A stretch of DNA of 64,000 nt from Paradesertivirga sp966210515 (GCA_966210515.1 CBIHLM010000016.1:13031-77030); one strand, 5' to 3'. Shown: positions 16,404 through 24,551, counted from the first letter of the stretch. Notes: generated from the sequence alone by a model not told the origin. Numbers and translations: made by a program.

Positions 16404-17225
16404 TTATTGTTGAAGATTTTTTAGCTGTGCAACAAAATCCTTCATTGCCTTACCAGGATCCTCCTCCTTCATAAAGTTCTCACCGATTAAAAAGCCATTA
16501 AATCCAGCTTTTTTTAATTCGTGAATTGTGTTTGGATTGCTGATCCCGCTTTCAGAAATCTTAAGAAACTGATCAGGAATCTGATTCACCAAATCATAGG
16601 AATGCTGTAGGGAAACAGAAAAATCCGCCAGATTTCTATTGTTTACACCAACGGCGTCCAAATCATCGCAAAGACTTCGTTCCAGCTCTTGCTGATTATG
16701 GACTTCCAGCAAAACACTCATTCCCAAATTCTTTGCCAAACGAGCAAACGTTTCAATAGTTTTTGGATCTAAAATAGCCGCGATTAACAATATAATATCC
16801 GCGCCAATTGCTTTAGCCTCAATGATCTGATACTCATCCAAGATAAACTCTTTGCGCAATACCGGCACAGTGTTGGCAGCTCTAGCCTGCAGCAAGTCAC
16901 TGATTCTGCCGCCAAAGAACTGCGAATCGGTTAAAACCGACAACGCTGATGCTCCCGCGTCTGCATAAGCCTTTGTTACTGTTGCGGCACTAACTTTATT
17001 ATTGATAATTCCCTTTGAAGGAGAAGCCCTTTTAAATTCGGCAATGATACCTGTTCTTTTTGGCGACAGCATGAATTCCTTCATAGAATAACATTCGCGG
17101 TGAAACAACTCATCCTCCTCTAAGCGACTAATCGAAACCCGTGACCGGGCGTCGGCAATCTCCTTTAATTTATGCTTAACAATTTTATCAAGGATCGTAC
17201 TCCCTGTGTTTGCTGTCATGTTCAT
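16404..17225 (-). CDS. trpC: Indole-3-glycerol-phosphate synthase
   Basis: 273 residues of the TIM-barrel TrpC family. Seen motifs: IIAEFKRASPSKGIIN (catalytic Lys), SVLTDSQFFGG, VLRKEFILDEYQIIEAKAIGADIILLIAA, LLEVHNQQELERSL, AVGVNNRNL and ISESGISNPNTIHELKKAGFNGFLIGENFM. It converts carboxyphenylaminodeoxyribulose-5-phosphate to indole-3-glycerol phosphate. Its ATG directly follows the TAA of trpG (TAAATG), giving strong translational coupling. It is not fused to trpF. The usual trpD between trpG and trpC is absent here. Confidence 0.97.
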   Translation of the reverse strand: MNMTANTGSTILDKIVKHKLKEIADARSRVSISRLEEDELFHRECYSMKEFMLSPKRTGIIAEFKRASPSKGIINNKVSAATVTKAYADAGASALSVLTDSQFFGGRISDLLQARAANTVPVLRKEFILDEYQIIEAKAIGADIILLIAAILDPKTIETFARLAKNLGMSVLLEVHNQQELERSLCDDLDAVGVNNRNLADFSVSLQHSYDLVNQIPDQFLKISESGISNPNTIHELKKAGFNGFLIGENFMKEEDPGKAMKDFVAQLKNLQQ

Positions 17226-17801
17226 TTATTTAGCAGGGGTGTTTAACCAATTACTTATCATTTGCTTTCCATTCTCTGTTAAAACAGATTCTGGATGGAA
17301 CTGCACTCCGCGCACATCATACTTTCTATGGCGCAACCCCATGATAACTCCTTCTGTATCTTTAGCTGTTATAATCAGATCCTCCGGCAGCCCTTCACGA
17401 CTTACCGCCCAGGAGTGATATCTGCCCACATTAAATGTTCTTGGCAACTCATCAAATAAAATTTCATCCTCATCTAAAACCTGCATAGCTGTCGCCCTGC
17501 CGTGCACGGGATATGAAAGGTTGTATAAACTTCCGCCAAACACTTCGGCAATAGCCTGCACGCCCAAACACACACCTAAAATACTCTTGGTGGGTGAATA
17601 CGTTTTTATTACGTCTAATAACAAACCCGCCTCAGATGGTATTCCCGGACCGGGTGACAATAAAATCTTATCGAACGATTCTATATCCCCCAATTCAAAT
17701 TTATCATTTCTCCAAACCGTAGGTTCATATCCGCACTCATTTAATAAATGAACCAGATTAAAGGTAAAGGAATCGTAATTATCTATTACTAATATCTTCA
17801 T
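17226..17801 (-). CDS. trpG: Anthranilate synthase glutamine amidotransferase subunit
   Basis: 191 residues from the ATG at 17801, which lies one base after the trpE stop; a TTG 15 nt upstream would overlap trpE and adds a non-conserved extension. Class I amidotransferase motifs: ILVIDNYDSFTFNLVHLL, LLSPGPGIPSEAG, LGVCLGVQAIAEVFGG (nucleophile Cys near 80), GRYHSWAV and GVQFHPESVLTENG (His/Glu of the triad). It supplies ammonia from glutamine to TrpE. In many bacteria the same subunit also serves PabB for folate; I cannot tell from sequence whether it does so here. Confidence 0.96.
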   Translation of the reverse strand: MKILVIDNYDSFTFNLVHLLNECGYEPTVWRNDKFELGDIESFDKILLSPGPGIPSEAGLLLDVIKTYSPTKSILGVCLGVQAIAEVFGGSLYNLSYPVHGRATAMQVLDEDEILFDELPRTFNVGRYHSWAVSREGLPEDLIITAKDTEGVIMGLRHRKYDVRGVQFHPESVLTENGKQMISNWLNTPAK

Positions 17802-17802
17802 T

Positions 17803-19227
17803 TTAAGCCTTTTCAAAAGTTGGTACTATTGTTTCTGCCAGTTTTATAGCCATACGCAAAGCCATAATTTTATTATTTACCTCGGCCAATTCGCTTTGCG
17901 GATTCGAATCGGCAACAATTCCCGCGCCTGCCTGATAATGTAAAACATTATTCCGGCTCATAAATGATCGAATCATTATGGCGTGATTAAAGTCGCCGTT
18001 AAAGCCCATAAAGCCAATGGCGCCACTGTAAAAACCACGCGGACCGTTTTCAAAGCGGTCAATTAAAGTCATTGCCATATATTTTGGTGCACCGCTCAAT
18101 GTTCCTGCCGGAAATGTATCGCCAACCACGTAAAAAGGATCAGTGCCTTCTTTTAATTTTCCGGTGACCTTAGATACAAGGTGGATGATATGTGAATAGT
18201 ATTGAACTTCTTTAAATGCCTTCACCTCCACATTTTTGCAGTGCCTGCTCAGATCATTCCTGGCTAAGTCTACCAGCATTACATGTTCAGCGCTTTCTTT
18301 AGGGTCGTTTTCCAATTTTTCAGCTAATTCGGCATCAAGCAAATCATTTCCGGTACGTCTAAATGTCCCGGCAATAGGATAGATTGTGGCCTCGTTATTT
18401 TTGATAGTCAGCTGAGCTTCGGGAGAGGAGCCAAATAGCTTAAAATCACCATAATCAAAGTAAAACAGATAAGGGGATGGGTTGATAGATCGCAAGGCCC
18501 TATAAACGTTGAACTCGTCGCCCTGGAACGATTGTGAGAAAGCTCTTGAAGGCACTATCTGGAAAACGTCGCCGCGATAGATGTGCTTTTTTAAATCTTC
18601 AATAACCTTTATAAAAGCTTCATCAGTAAAATTAGAACTCTCATCGCCCGAGGCCTCAAACCGATACTCAGGAAAATCCTTATTCTGAATCAAATATTGA
18701 ATTCGTTCTATCCCCGATTCTTCCTTAGCATCTGCCCGGTGCTCAAAAAGGTACAACTCATTTTTAAAATGATCTATAGCAATAACATAACGATAAACGT
18801 GGTACTGCAATAAAGGAATGTTTCGCGGACCGGAGCGATCTGTCTGCAATTTTATATCTTCATAATGCTCAATGCTTTCAAAGGTGAAATACCCAAACAA
18901 TCCGTTTGAAATGAACTTAAATGTGGTTTCTTCGGTAGATGTAAAACTGCTTCTGAATTTAGTTACTTCCTCCAGCAAATCTACATTTTCGGCTAGTATA
19001 GTCTCCCTTTTTCCATTTGGGAAATAAGTAGATAAAACATTTTCATTAAGACTGATACCTGCTATCGGATCGCAGCAGACATAGCTCATGCTATTTTCAC
19101 GGCTATGATAATCCGAGCTTTCCAGAAGGATGCTATTCGGAAAAACATCCCGCATTCGCAGATAAATACTCACTGGAGTAGTTGTATCTGCAAGTAACTT
19201 TTTAAACGAAGTATGTAAAGTATGCAT
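17803..19227 (-). CDS. trpE: Anthranilate synthase component I
   Basis: 474 residues of the chorismate-binding family. The N-terminal part carries the LLES tryptophan-feedback motif (SILLESSDYHSRENSMSYVCCDP, about residue 32). The C-terminal catalytic half contains IYRGDVFQIVPSRAFSQSF, NPSPYLFYFDYGDFKLFGSSPEAQ, YPIAGTFRRTGN, HVMLVDLARNDLSRHC, VTGKLKEGTDPFYVVGDTFPAGTLSGAPK and GPRGFYSGAIGFMG. It makes anthranilate from chorismate with TrpG. It is the first gene of the trpE-G-C operon and lies behind a leader-peptide attenuator (19264-19399), so its transcription should respond to charged tRNA-Trp, with enzyme activity also feedback-inhibited. Confidence 0.97.
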   Translation of the reverse strand: MHTLHTSFKKLLADTTTPVSIYLRMRDVFPNSILLESSDYHSRENSMSYVCCDPIAGISLNENVLSTYFPNGKRETILAENVDLLEEVTKFRSSFTSTEETTFKFISNGLFGYFTFESIEHYEDIKLQTDRSGPRNIPLLQYHVYRYVIAIDHFKNELYLFEHRADAKEESGIERIQYLIQNKDFPEYRFEASGDESSNFTDEAFIKVIEDLKKHIYRGDVFQIVPSRAFSQSFQGDEFNVYRALRSINPSPYLFYFDYGDFKLFGSSPEAQLTIKNNEATIYPIAGTFRRTGNDLLDAELAEKLENDPKESAEHVMLVDLARNDLSRHCKNVEVKAFKEVQYYSHIIHLVSKVTGKLKEGTDPFYVVGDTFPAGTLSGAPKYMAMTLIDRFENGPRGFYSGAIGFMGFNGDFNHAIMIRSFMSRNNVLHYQAGAGIVADSNPQSELAEVNNKIMALRMAIKLAETIVPTFEKA

Positions 19228-19263
19228 ATAATAAAATATAGCCTGTGATAAGGGCAGATTAGA

Positions 19264-19295
19264 CCAAAAAAAACCCGACGGTTTAGCGTCGGGTT
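19264..19295 (-). terminator. trp attenuator terminator hairpin
   Basis: On the minus strand AACCCGACG (19295-19287) and CGTCGGGTT (19280-19272) pair perfectly over 9 bases around a 6-base loop and run into eight T. It lies 45 nt after the leader-peptide stop and 36 nt before trpE. Its 5' arm is also complementary, with one mismatch, to GCGTCTGGT at 19350-19342 inside the leader ORF, forming the alternative antiterminator. Confidence 0.92.
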
Positions 19296-19339
19296 GATAT
19301 ATAATGTCGTTTATTTATTTTCAAATACGAAACATACCT

Positions 19340-19399
19340 TCACCAGACGCGAGTTGACTCCAGCCACCACCAAATCTTTGTATGTTTCAAAATCATCAT
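19340..19399 (-). CDS. trpL: trp operon leader peptide
   Basis: A 19-codon ORF, MMILKHTKIWWWLESTRVW, with four Trp, three of them consecutive at positions 10-12. It precedes a Rho-independent terminator upstream of trpE. Perfect 9-base arms GAAACATAC (19388-19380, codons 4-7) and GTATGTTTC (19337-19329, just after the stop) can enclose most of the ORF. GCGTCTGGT in the last codons can instead pair with the 5' arm of the terminator. Ribosome stalling at the WWW codons would hide the first arm and leave the antiterminator strand free; translation to the stop would cover that strand and allow termination. The predicted promoter ends 5 nt before the first ATG, so the peptide may be read from a leaderless transcript. 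Confidence 0.9.
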   Translation of the reverse strand: MMILKHTKIWWWLESTRVW

Positions 19400-19404
19400 T
19401 TGAA

Positions 19405-19434
19405 CAAAAATAGAAAGAAATTCATAACTGTCAA
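19405..19434 (-). promoter_or_regulatory. Promoter of the trp leader and operon
   Basis: Minus strand TTG (19434-19432), a 19-nt spacer, then TATTTTTG (19412-19405): an exact match to the Bacteroidota consensus. Transcription would begin at or within a few bases of the leader ATG at 19399. Confidence 0.75.
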
Positions 19435-19451
19435 TAGTTTTATCAATTATC

Positions 19452-19892
19452 TTATCTACCGATCAACGGTCTTCCGCTTAAAACAATAGCAACGACGATA
19501 ATTATAAATGCCAGACTATAAAAAATCGCTACGGTTTTGTGCTTTGCAACGTCGCTCAAAAGCTTTTTAGATTTAGAATAACCTACAGTAATTAACACGA
19601 CTGCAATAAGCATCATCAAAATATGTTCAACCGTCCAGTAACGTAAAGTAGCATCTTTCATCGCAGTGCCCATGTCGCCTGTTTTTACATACGGACTAAC
19701 AAAATATAAGATAAGACCTATTACAAACTGAATATGGGTGCTTATCAAAGTAAAAAGGTTTACCCGTTTATTACCTGCGGTAAACGTTTTATTGCCAAAC
19801 CATCCTGTTAAACTAAGAATGACAGCTACGATAAGCAGTAACATTACCACATACCTTAAACCCGAGTGTGCTTCTAATAAAAATGAATACAT
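19452..19892 (-). CDS. Four-helix membrane protein, cytochrome b-like
   Basis: 146 residues from the ATG at 19892 (a TTG 18 nt upstream is possible). Four hydrophobic segments: about 12-30 (RYVVMLLLIVAVILSLTGWF), 43-65 (FTLISTHIQFVIGLILYFVSPY), 85-105 (EHILMMLIAVVLITVGYS) and 115-140 (IFYSLAFIIIVVAIVLSG). His residues occur in the N-terminal AHSG, in the second helix (THIQF) and before the third (VEHI), which could ligate heme. This would explain why such proteins are sometimes called cytochrome b, but heme binding is unproven. The family is small and common in Sphingobacteria. It lies upstream of the trp promoter on the same strand, with no link to Trp metabolism evident. Confidence 0.7.
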   Translation of the reverse strand: MYSFLLEAHSGLRYVVMLLLIVAVILSLTGWFGNKTFTAGNKRVNLFTLISTHIQFVIGLILYFVSPYVKTGDMGTAMKDATLRYWTVEHILMMLIAVVLITVGYSKSKKLLSDVAKHKTVAIFYSLAFIIIVVAIVLSGRPLIGR

Positions 19893-20030
19893 TGTTTGAT
19901 TTTTTTCCAAAGTAACAAAAAATGCATCATTAACAGAAAAGTGGCTAAGATAGACTTTAACAAAACCTTTATACTAAAGTAATTCCCTGTTAAAAGCCGT
20001 CAGCTAAATTTGGAGAAAGATTTATTTATC

Positions 20031-20237
20031 ATGCAGCAGATACAACAATATAATAACCTCGATGATGTACTTGGCTATTTTCTAACAATACTTCCTGAAG
20101 CTAAGTCCGACCGAATAGCTTCGATTAGTAAATATGCTCGTATAAATAACAAAAAAATAAAACTTCGGGCGATTAAACGCAAGAATGCCTTAGGATTTAC
20201 CTGGAATTTGGAAATTGCCGTTGATATCTTTATTTGA
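20031..20237 (+). CDS. Small hypothetical protein
   Basis: A 68-codon frame from the ATG at 20031 (a TTG at 20010 would add seven residues). The product has no signal peptide or membrane helix: MQQIQQYNNLDDVLGYFLTI, then a basic middle (SKYARINNKKIKLRAIKRKN) and a hydrophobic end (WNLEIAVDIFI). I recognise no domain. It stands alone between the membrane protein at 19452 and the receiver protein at 20311, with a weak purine run well upstream. It could be a real small protein or a chance frame. Confidence 0.35.
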   Translation: MQQIQQYNNLDDVLGYFLTILPEAKSDRIASISKYARINNKKIKLRAIKRKNALGFTWNLEIAVDIFI

Positions 20238-20310
20238 TCTCAACATTTTTACATTTTCCGAAACAAGTCTATCTCCATTTTGTAATTATTATCAATTAAC
20301 GCTTTACAAA

Positions 20311-20688
20311 ATGGATAGAAGGGTAATCATAGTAGAAGACGAGGATAACGTCCGGGAAACATTAGAACTACTTTTAACAAATGCAGGCTTTAAAGTTCAA
20401 AGCTCGGCAACAGGTGCAAATATATTTAATACTATTCACGATTTTAATCCTGATATAATTCTTCTGGATGTTATTTTGGATAATTTAGATGGCAGAGATA
20501 TTTGCAGATCAATCAAGGATGACCCCACAACTCGCCATATTCCTGTAATCATGCTTTCGGGTGTTCCTGATGTTTACAATGCCATTCTCGACGTGGGTGC
20601 AAATGATGTTGTAGCGAAACCATTTGATGAGATGACTCTTTTAAACAGAATTGAAAGACAGCTTTCAAATTCAAATGTTCAATTTTAA
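20311..20688 (+). CDS. Stand-alone response-regulator receiver protein
   Basis: 125 residues from the ATG at 20311. A longer frame begins at 20215, but its first 32 residues are not receiver-like. CheY fold: RRVIIVEDEDNVRETLELLL (acidic triad at 9-11), phospho-acceptor Asp in DIILLDVILDNLDG (about 53), Ser in VIMLSGVPD (position of the conserved Thr/Ser) and Lys in VAKPFDEMTLLNRIE. No output domain. It probably takes phosphate from a histidine kinase encoded elsewhere and acts by protein contact. No kinase lies adjacent; msrA follows after 120 nt. Confidence 0.9.
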   Translation: MDRRVIIVEDEDNVRETLELLLTNAGFKVQSSATGANIFNTIHDFNPDIILLDVILDNLDGRDICRSIKDDPTTRHIPVIMLSGVPDVYNAILDVGANDVVAKPFDEMTLLNRIERQLSNSNVQF

Positions 20689-20811
20689 TTCCATAAACAT
20701 AAACTTTCTCAGACACTACACTCCCCTTGATACTAAGCAGAAAAATAACCAGTTTATAAAGATCGGATTTCAAATCAATCTCGTACATTAATAATACTAA
20801 TTGTACCCATC

Positions 20812-21447
20812 ATGAAATTGAGATCAATATTCTATATCCTTTTTAGTGCATCTTTTCTTTTCTCCTGTAATCTTGCAGGTCAGCACAAAACTGATGCAGT
20901 AAAAACAGCCGCCCCCCCCGGAAAGGCAATTGCAGTTTTCGCCGAAGGGTGTTTTTGGTGTTCCGAACATATTTTTGAAGAAATTGCCGGTGTCGATTCA
21001 GCTGTGTCTGGCTATACCGGCGGACATTTAAAAAACCCAACATACGAACAGGTATGTGCAGAAACAACCGGGCACGCGGAAGCGATTATGGTATACTACA
21101 ATCCGAAAGTTATTTCATATTCGGATTTATTGGACGCGTTTTTCACCTCACACGATCCTACTACCTTAAATCGCCAGGGACCAGATATTGGAACATCTTA
21201 TCGTTCTGCCATATTTTATAACACACCTGCCGAGGAAGAACTGGTTAGAAAAGCCATTATGAAATGGACTCCCGCATTCAAAAAACCTATAGTAACCGAG
21301 GTGGCCCGGCTAAAAACATTTTACCGGGCAGAAGAATATCATCAGAACTATGCAGCTTCCAATCCAGGAAATTCATACATAAGAGGGGTATCAATGCCGA
21401 GATTCGAGGCGTTTAAGCGGGAATGCAAATTAAAGCTGAAAGAATAA
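20812..21447 (+). CDS. msrA: Lipoprotein-type peptide-methionine (S)-S-oxide reductase
   Basis: 211 residues. A lipoprotein signal (SASFLFSC, Cys 19) precedes the MsrA domain. The catalytic motif GCFWC (Cys 47 nucleophile, Cys 50) is followed by VSGYTGG, GHAEAIMVYYNPKVISYSDLLDAFFTSHDPTTLNRQGPDIGTSYRSAIFY and EEYHQNYAASNPG. The enzyme reduces the S form of methionine sulfoxide in proteins. The lipobox suggests it works in the periplasm attached to a membrane, protecting exported proteins, unlike cytoplasmic MsrA. No msrB is fused or adjacent. Confidence 0.93.
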   Translation: MKLRSIFYILFSASFLFSCNLAGQHKTDAVKTAAPPGKAIAVFAEGCFWCSEHIFEEIAGVDSAVSGYTGGHLKNPTYEQVCAETTGHAEAIMVYYNPKVISYSDLLDAFFTSHDPTTLNRQGPDIGTSYRSAIFYNTPAEEELVRKAIMKWTPAFKKPIVTEVARLKTFYRAEEYHQNYAASNPGNSYIRGVSMPRFEAFKRECKLKLKE

Positions 21448-21644
21448 TGAAAGATACATGAGCTTTCCGCTTTCAAACGAAATGAACTTATATTCAGATA
21501 AATCTTCATCATCTTTTAAAAAGACAAAAGCTATGAAAATAGTCAGGCTCTCAAATCTGAACTCTCACATCTCAAATATAATCTGATGAAAATAAACACT
21601 CATGGTTTTACCCATTGGGCTATAATATATATCTTGTACCCTTA

Positions 21645-22874
21645 ATGGATTATCAGGTTTTTACCCTGCCTAACGGCATACGCCTTTTACATAAACCCAC
21701 AACTTCTCTACTATCGCACTCCTGCATCATTATAAATGCCGGCTCGCGGGATGAGAAGCATGGAAAAGACGGCCTTGCTCATTTTATCGAGCACTTATTA
21801 TTTAAAAGAACCGCAAAGCGAAGCACAACGCAGATTCTGAACCGTCTTGAACTTGTAGGAGGCGATTTAAACGCCTACACCACCAAGGAGTACACTTGCC
21901 TGCATGCTTCGTTTTTAAATCCGTACCTCGAAAGAGCTTTGGAACTTTTCCAAGATCTGGTTTTTCACTCTGTGTTTCCTGAGGAGGAACTCGAAAAAGA
22001 GAGAAGCGTAATTCTTGATGAAATCGCGTCTTACCAGGATCAGCCCGAAGAAGCTATCCAAGACGACTTTGAAGATATTCTGTTCGCGGGCCATTCTTTA
22101 GGGAGAAATATCCTGGGCACAAATGATACCGTTAAAGCGTTGGAACGTCCCGATATTCTGGATTTTTTAAATAATAACTACAACACCCACGAAATCGTGA
22201 TTGGCGTTCTGGGAAACTATGATTTCAAAAAGCTCTGCAAAGTTTTTACAAAGACTTATTCAGACATTCCCGAAAGGAAAATAAATTTAAGCCGAGATCC
22301 TTTCAAAGGCAATAAACCTTCAGAAAGCAGAATTGAAAAATCAATCGGCCAGACACATTGCGTAATTGGCAATAAAGCTTATTCCATTCATCACGAATAC
22401 AAAACTGGTTTGATGTTACTCAACAATCTTTTGGGCGGAACAGGCATGAGTTCAAGGCTGAATATGCAGATCCGGGAGAAATATGGGATAGCGTATACGA
22501 TCGAGTCGAACTATACCGGCTTCAGCGATACCGGCATTTTTTCCATTTATTTTGGAACAGATGCGGAAAAATCAAAGAGAGCATTATCACTTGTTCACAA
22601 GGAACTGAAAAAACTTCGGGAAAACAAATTATCACCAATCGCCCTGCGTCAGGCCAAGCAAAAATTCACAGGTTTGATTGCCCTGGGAGAAGAAAACAGG
22701 ATTGGTTTAATAATTTCGATGACCAAAAGCTTAACCGATTATGGAAAGGCGGATACACTTGAGGAGATGTATGCCAAAGTAAATGCAGTCACCGCAGAAC
22801 AGGTGCTTGAAATTGCGAATGAGATTTTCGAACCTGCACAGCTTACATCGTTGGTGTTCGAACCGTCAGAATAG
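21645..22874 (+). CDS. M16-family zinc peptidase (processing-peptidase-like)
   Basis: 409 residues from the ATG at 21645, the first that gives the family start DYQVFTLPNGIRLLHKPTTS. The inverted zinc motif HxxEH is seen as HFIEHLLFK near residue 49, with the downstream Glu in the LEKERSVILDEI segment (about 120-130). The second half has the inactive M16 lobe (GGTGMSSRLNMQIREKYGIAYTIES). No signal peptide, so cytoplasmic. Members degrade or trim short peptides, and the target here is unknown. It is followed after 56 nt by def. A 4-residue-wide RY motif (LREKYGLAY type) is preserved, so it looks functional. Confidence 0.92.
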   Translation: MDYQVFTLPNGIRLLHKPTTSLLSHSCIIINAGSRDEKHGKDGLAHFIEHLLFKRTAKRSTTQILNRLELVGGDLNAYTTKEYTCLHASFLNPYLERALELFQDLVFHSVFPEEELEKERSVILDEIASYQDQPEEAIQDDFEDILFAGHSLGRNILGTNDTVKALERPDILDFLNNNYNTHEIVIGVLGNYDFKKLCKVFTKTYSDIPERKINLSRDPFKGNKPSESRIEKSIGQTHCVIGNKAYSIHHEYKTGLMLLNNLLGGTGMSSRLNMQIREKYGIAYTIESNYTGFSDTGIFSIYFGTDAEKSKRALSLVHKELKKLRENKLSPIALRQAKQKFTGLIALGEENRIGLIISMTKSLTDYGKADTLEEMYAKVNAVTAEQVLEIANEIFEPAQLTSLVFEPSE

Positions 22875-22918
22875 CGTTTAAATCGATTGGAGATATTCCT
22901 AATCCCCCCTTATTTATT

Positions 22919-22926
22919 TATTTTTG
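22919..22926 (+). promoter_or_regulatory. Candidate -7 box directly before def
   Basis: TATTTTTG fits TAnnTTTG and ends 4 nt before the def ATG, which would give a leaderless or nearly leaderless mRNA. No TTG stands at the expected distance upstream, so this is a weak call. Confidence 0.35.
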
Positions 22927-22930
22927 CACA

Positions 22931-23494
22931 ATGAAGTTACCGATTATAGCATACGGAGATCCGGTTTTAAGAAAAAAGGCAGTAGATATTACGCAAGACT
23001 ATCCTAACCTGTCCGGCCTGATTGAAAACATGTTCGACACGATGTATAATGCAAGCGGCGTAGGAATTGCTGCGCCCCAAATCGGTCTTTCTATTCGTCT
23101 TTTTGTAATCGACTTAAGCGACAAAGATGAGCCTGAACTTAAAGATTTCAAAAAGGTATTTATCAACGCGCAAATTCTAAATGAAGAGGGAGAGAAATGG
23201 AACTTTAATGAAGGATGTTTAAGTATTCCTGATATCAGGGAAGACATTAGCCGGAATCAAAAAGTAACTATTTCTTATTTCGACGAAAACTGGAATCAGC
23301 ATACAGAAACTTTTTCAGGCTTTAAAGCACGTGTTATCCAACACGAATACGACCACATTGAAGGAAAACTATTTACTGATAAATTGAGCCCGCTTAGACG
23401 AGCGATGTTAAAAAGCAAACTTGATTCAATATCGAGGGGTGCTGTTAAAGTAGATTATAGAATGAAGTTTCCCGCCGCCTCTAAAAAGCGCTAA
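22931..23494 (+). CDS. def: Peptide deformylase
   Basis: 187 residues. The three deformylase motifs are intact: GVGIAAPQIG (about 43-52), EGCLSIP (about 97-103, metal-binding Cys) and QHEYDHIEG (about 139-147, two metal His and the catalytic Glu). It removes the formyl group from N-terminal formyl-Met on nascent chains. The C-terminal tail (about 155-187) is basic and extends a little beyond the core. The stop overlaps that of the convergent gene at 23491 by 4 nt (CTAA). fmt and the usual neighbours are not nearby. Confidence 0.97.
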   Translation: MKLPIIAYGDPVLRKKAVDITQDYPNLSGLIENMFDTMYNASGVGIAAPQIGLSIRLFVIDLSDKDEPELKDFKKVFINAQILNEEGEKWNFNEGCLSIPDIREDISRNQKVTISYFDENWNQHTETFSGFKARVIQHEYDHIEGKLFTDKLSPLRRAMLKSKLDSISRGAVKVDYRMKFPAASKKR

Positions 23495-24129
23495 TTGTCG
23501 TTGGCTCTGCTTTTATCGCCCTGCATTATCTGCTGAATTAACGCTCCCCATGCAAACGGATTTAAGAGAGGATTAGCCCCACGTTGGTTCATGTTTTTAT
23601 TGCTTAAGGCGATATGGTTGTTCTGAAAATTCAGATTGTTCATCTCGGTTCCATCACGAGGGAGAGACCGGGCCATTGCCATTAAAGAAGTCCGGGTTAC
23701 GTTCTTTCTTGCGATTTCCAGATCATCATCTGCAAATTTCATTGCCATGAAATCGCGGTTAAAATCGTCTATACTTGCCCAGGGAAGCACACGAACGGTA
23801 GGTAAATTAACTACTTCTGCCTTTAGCTTTATGATAACTGTATATTTCTTATCAGGTACGTTAGCAGGAATAACCAAGGCCTCTCTTCGGTATCCAATTG
23901 CGCTGAAAACTATCGTGTCTCCCTCATGAGCCACAAATGAAAAATAACCCTGATGGTTGGCAGAAAACACTTTACCTCTGTCAGATCTGTTGGTTATGGA
24001 AACATATGGAACAACAACATTAGAATCAACATGGTAAATTAGTCCCGAAAATTGAACAATAGACTTTTCCTGGGCTTGAGAAAACCCAAATGCAAAGCAT
24101 AAAATTAATATGGCGAGCAAGTGCTTCAT
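23491..24129 (-). CDS. Secreted carboxypeptidase-regulatory-like-domain protein
   Basis: 212 residues with a signal peptide (MKHLLAILILCFAFGFSQA). Residues about 22-105 form a CarboxypepD-regulatory-like beta sandwich (VQFSGLIYHVDSNVVVPYVSITNRSDRGKVFSANHQGYFSFVAHEGDTIVFSAIGYRREALVIPA). The remainder is polar and Asn-rich (NNLNFQNNHIALSNKNMNQRGANPLLNPFAWGALIQQIMQGDK) with no recognised domain. It is probably periplasmic or attached to the inner face of the outer membrane. Function unknown. It converges on def with a 4-nt stop overlap. Confidence 0.75.
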   Translation of the reverse strand: MKHLLAILILCFAFGFSQAQEKSIVQFSGLIYHVDSNVVVPYVSITNRSDRGKVFSANHQGYFSFVAHEGDTIVFSAIGYRREALVIPANVPDKKYTVIIKLKAEVVNLPTVRVLPWASIDDFNRDFMAMKFADDDLEIARKNVTRTSLMAMARSLPRDGTEMNNLNFQNNHIALSNKNMNQRGANPLLNPFAWGALIQQIMQGDKSRANDN

Positions 24130-24220
24130 CAGTGTAAACCTAACAAAAATTGTGCAAGACTAATGTTAAAATCTGTTAAGAAACGCACCGTCTCAATCTT
24201 CATAAAGGAAATATTACAAA

Positions 24221-24254
24221 AAAAGCGATCCGTTTATACAACGCAATCGCTTTT
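24221..24254 (-). terminator. Terminator after the mrp-nifU-like transcript
   Basis: Perfect arms AAAAGCGAT and ATCGCTTTT with a 16-base loop. On the minus strand the hairpin continues into a run of seven T. It lies 18 nt past the stop at 24273. Confidence 0.75.
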
Positions 24255-24272
24255 AAAATATCGAATATTCTG

Positions 24273-24551
24273 TTAATTTAATGTCTGCGGCATTACTGCA
24301 TTGGGATCATCCATATCTGTAAGATTAACAGCCTCAACCGATTGTATCTCTGGTACAGCTTTTTTTATTGCCTGTTCAATACCTGCTTTAAGCGTCATGA
24401 TACTCATTGGACAGGATCCGCAAGCACCAAGCAACTTTAGCTTAACTATATTATCTGATGTTATTTCTTCTACAGACACATTGCCTCCATCTGCCTCTAA
24501 ATAAGGACGGATAGTATCCAGAGCACTTTCCACTTTTTGCAACAAATCCAT
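24273..24551 (-). CDS. NifU C-terminal-domain iron-sulfur protein
   Basis: 92 residues forming a complete NifU C-terminal (Nfu) domain: VESALDTIRPYLEADGGNVSVEEI, VKLKLLGACGSCPMSIMTLKAGIEQAIKKAVPEI. The CxxC (Cys-Gly-Ser-Cys) binds a [4Fe-4S] cluster at the dimer interface. Nfu proteins carry clusters from the SUF or ISC scaffold to target proteins. It lies 44 nt downstream of mrp, another Fe-S carrier ATPase, on the same strand, which supports a shared role in Fe-S delivery. A terminator follows. Confidence 0.93.
   Translation of the reverse strand: MDLLQKVESALDTIRPYLEADGGNVSVEEITSDNIVKLKLLGACGSCPMSIMTLKAGIEQAIKKAVPEIQSVEAVNLTDMDDPNAVMPQTLN

Noticed and set aside
20215..20310. N-terminal extension of the receiver protein
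   Set aside because: The first 32 residues are not receiver-like and the ATG at 20311 matches the CheY-type start.
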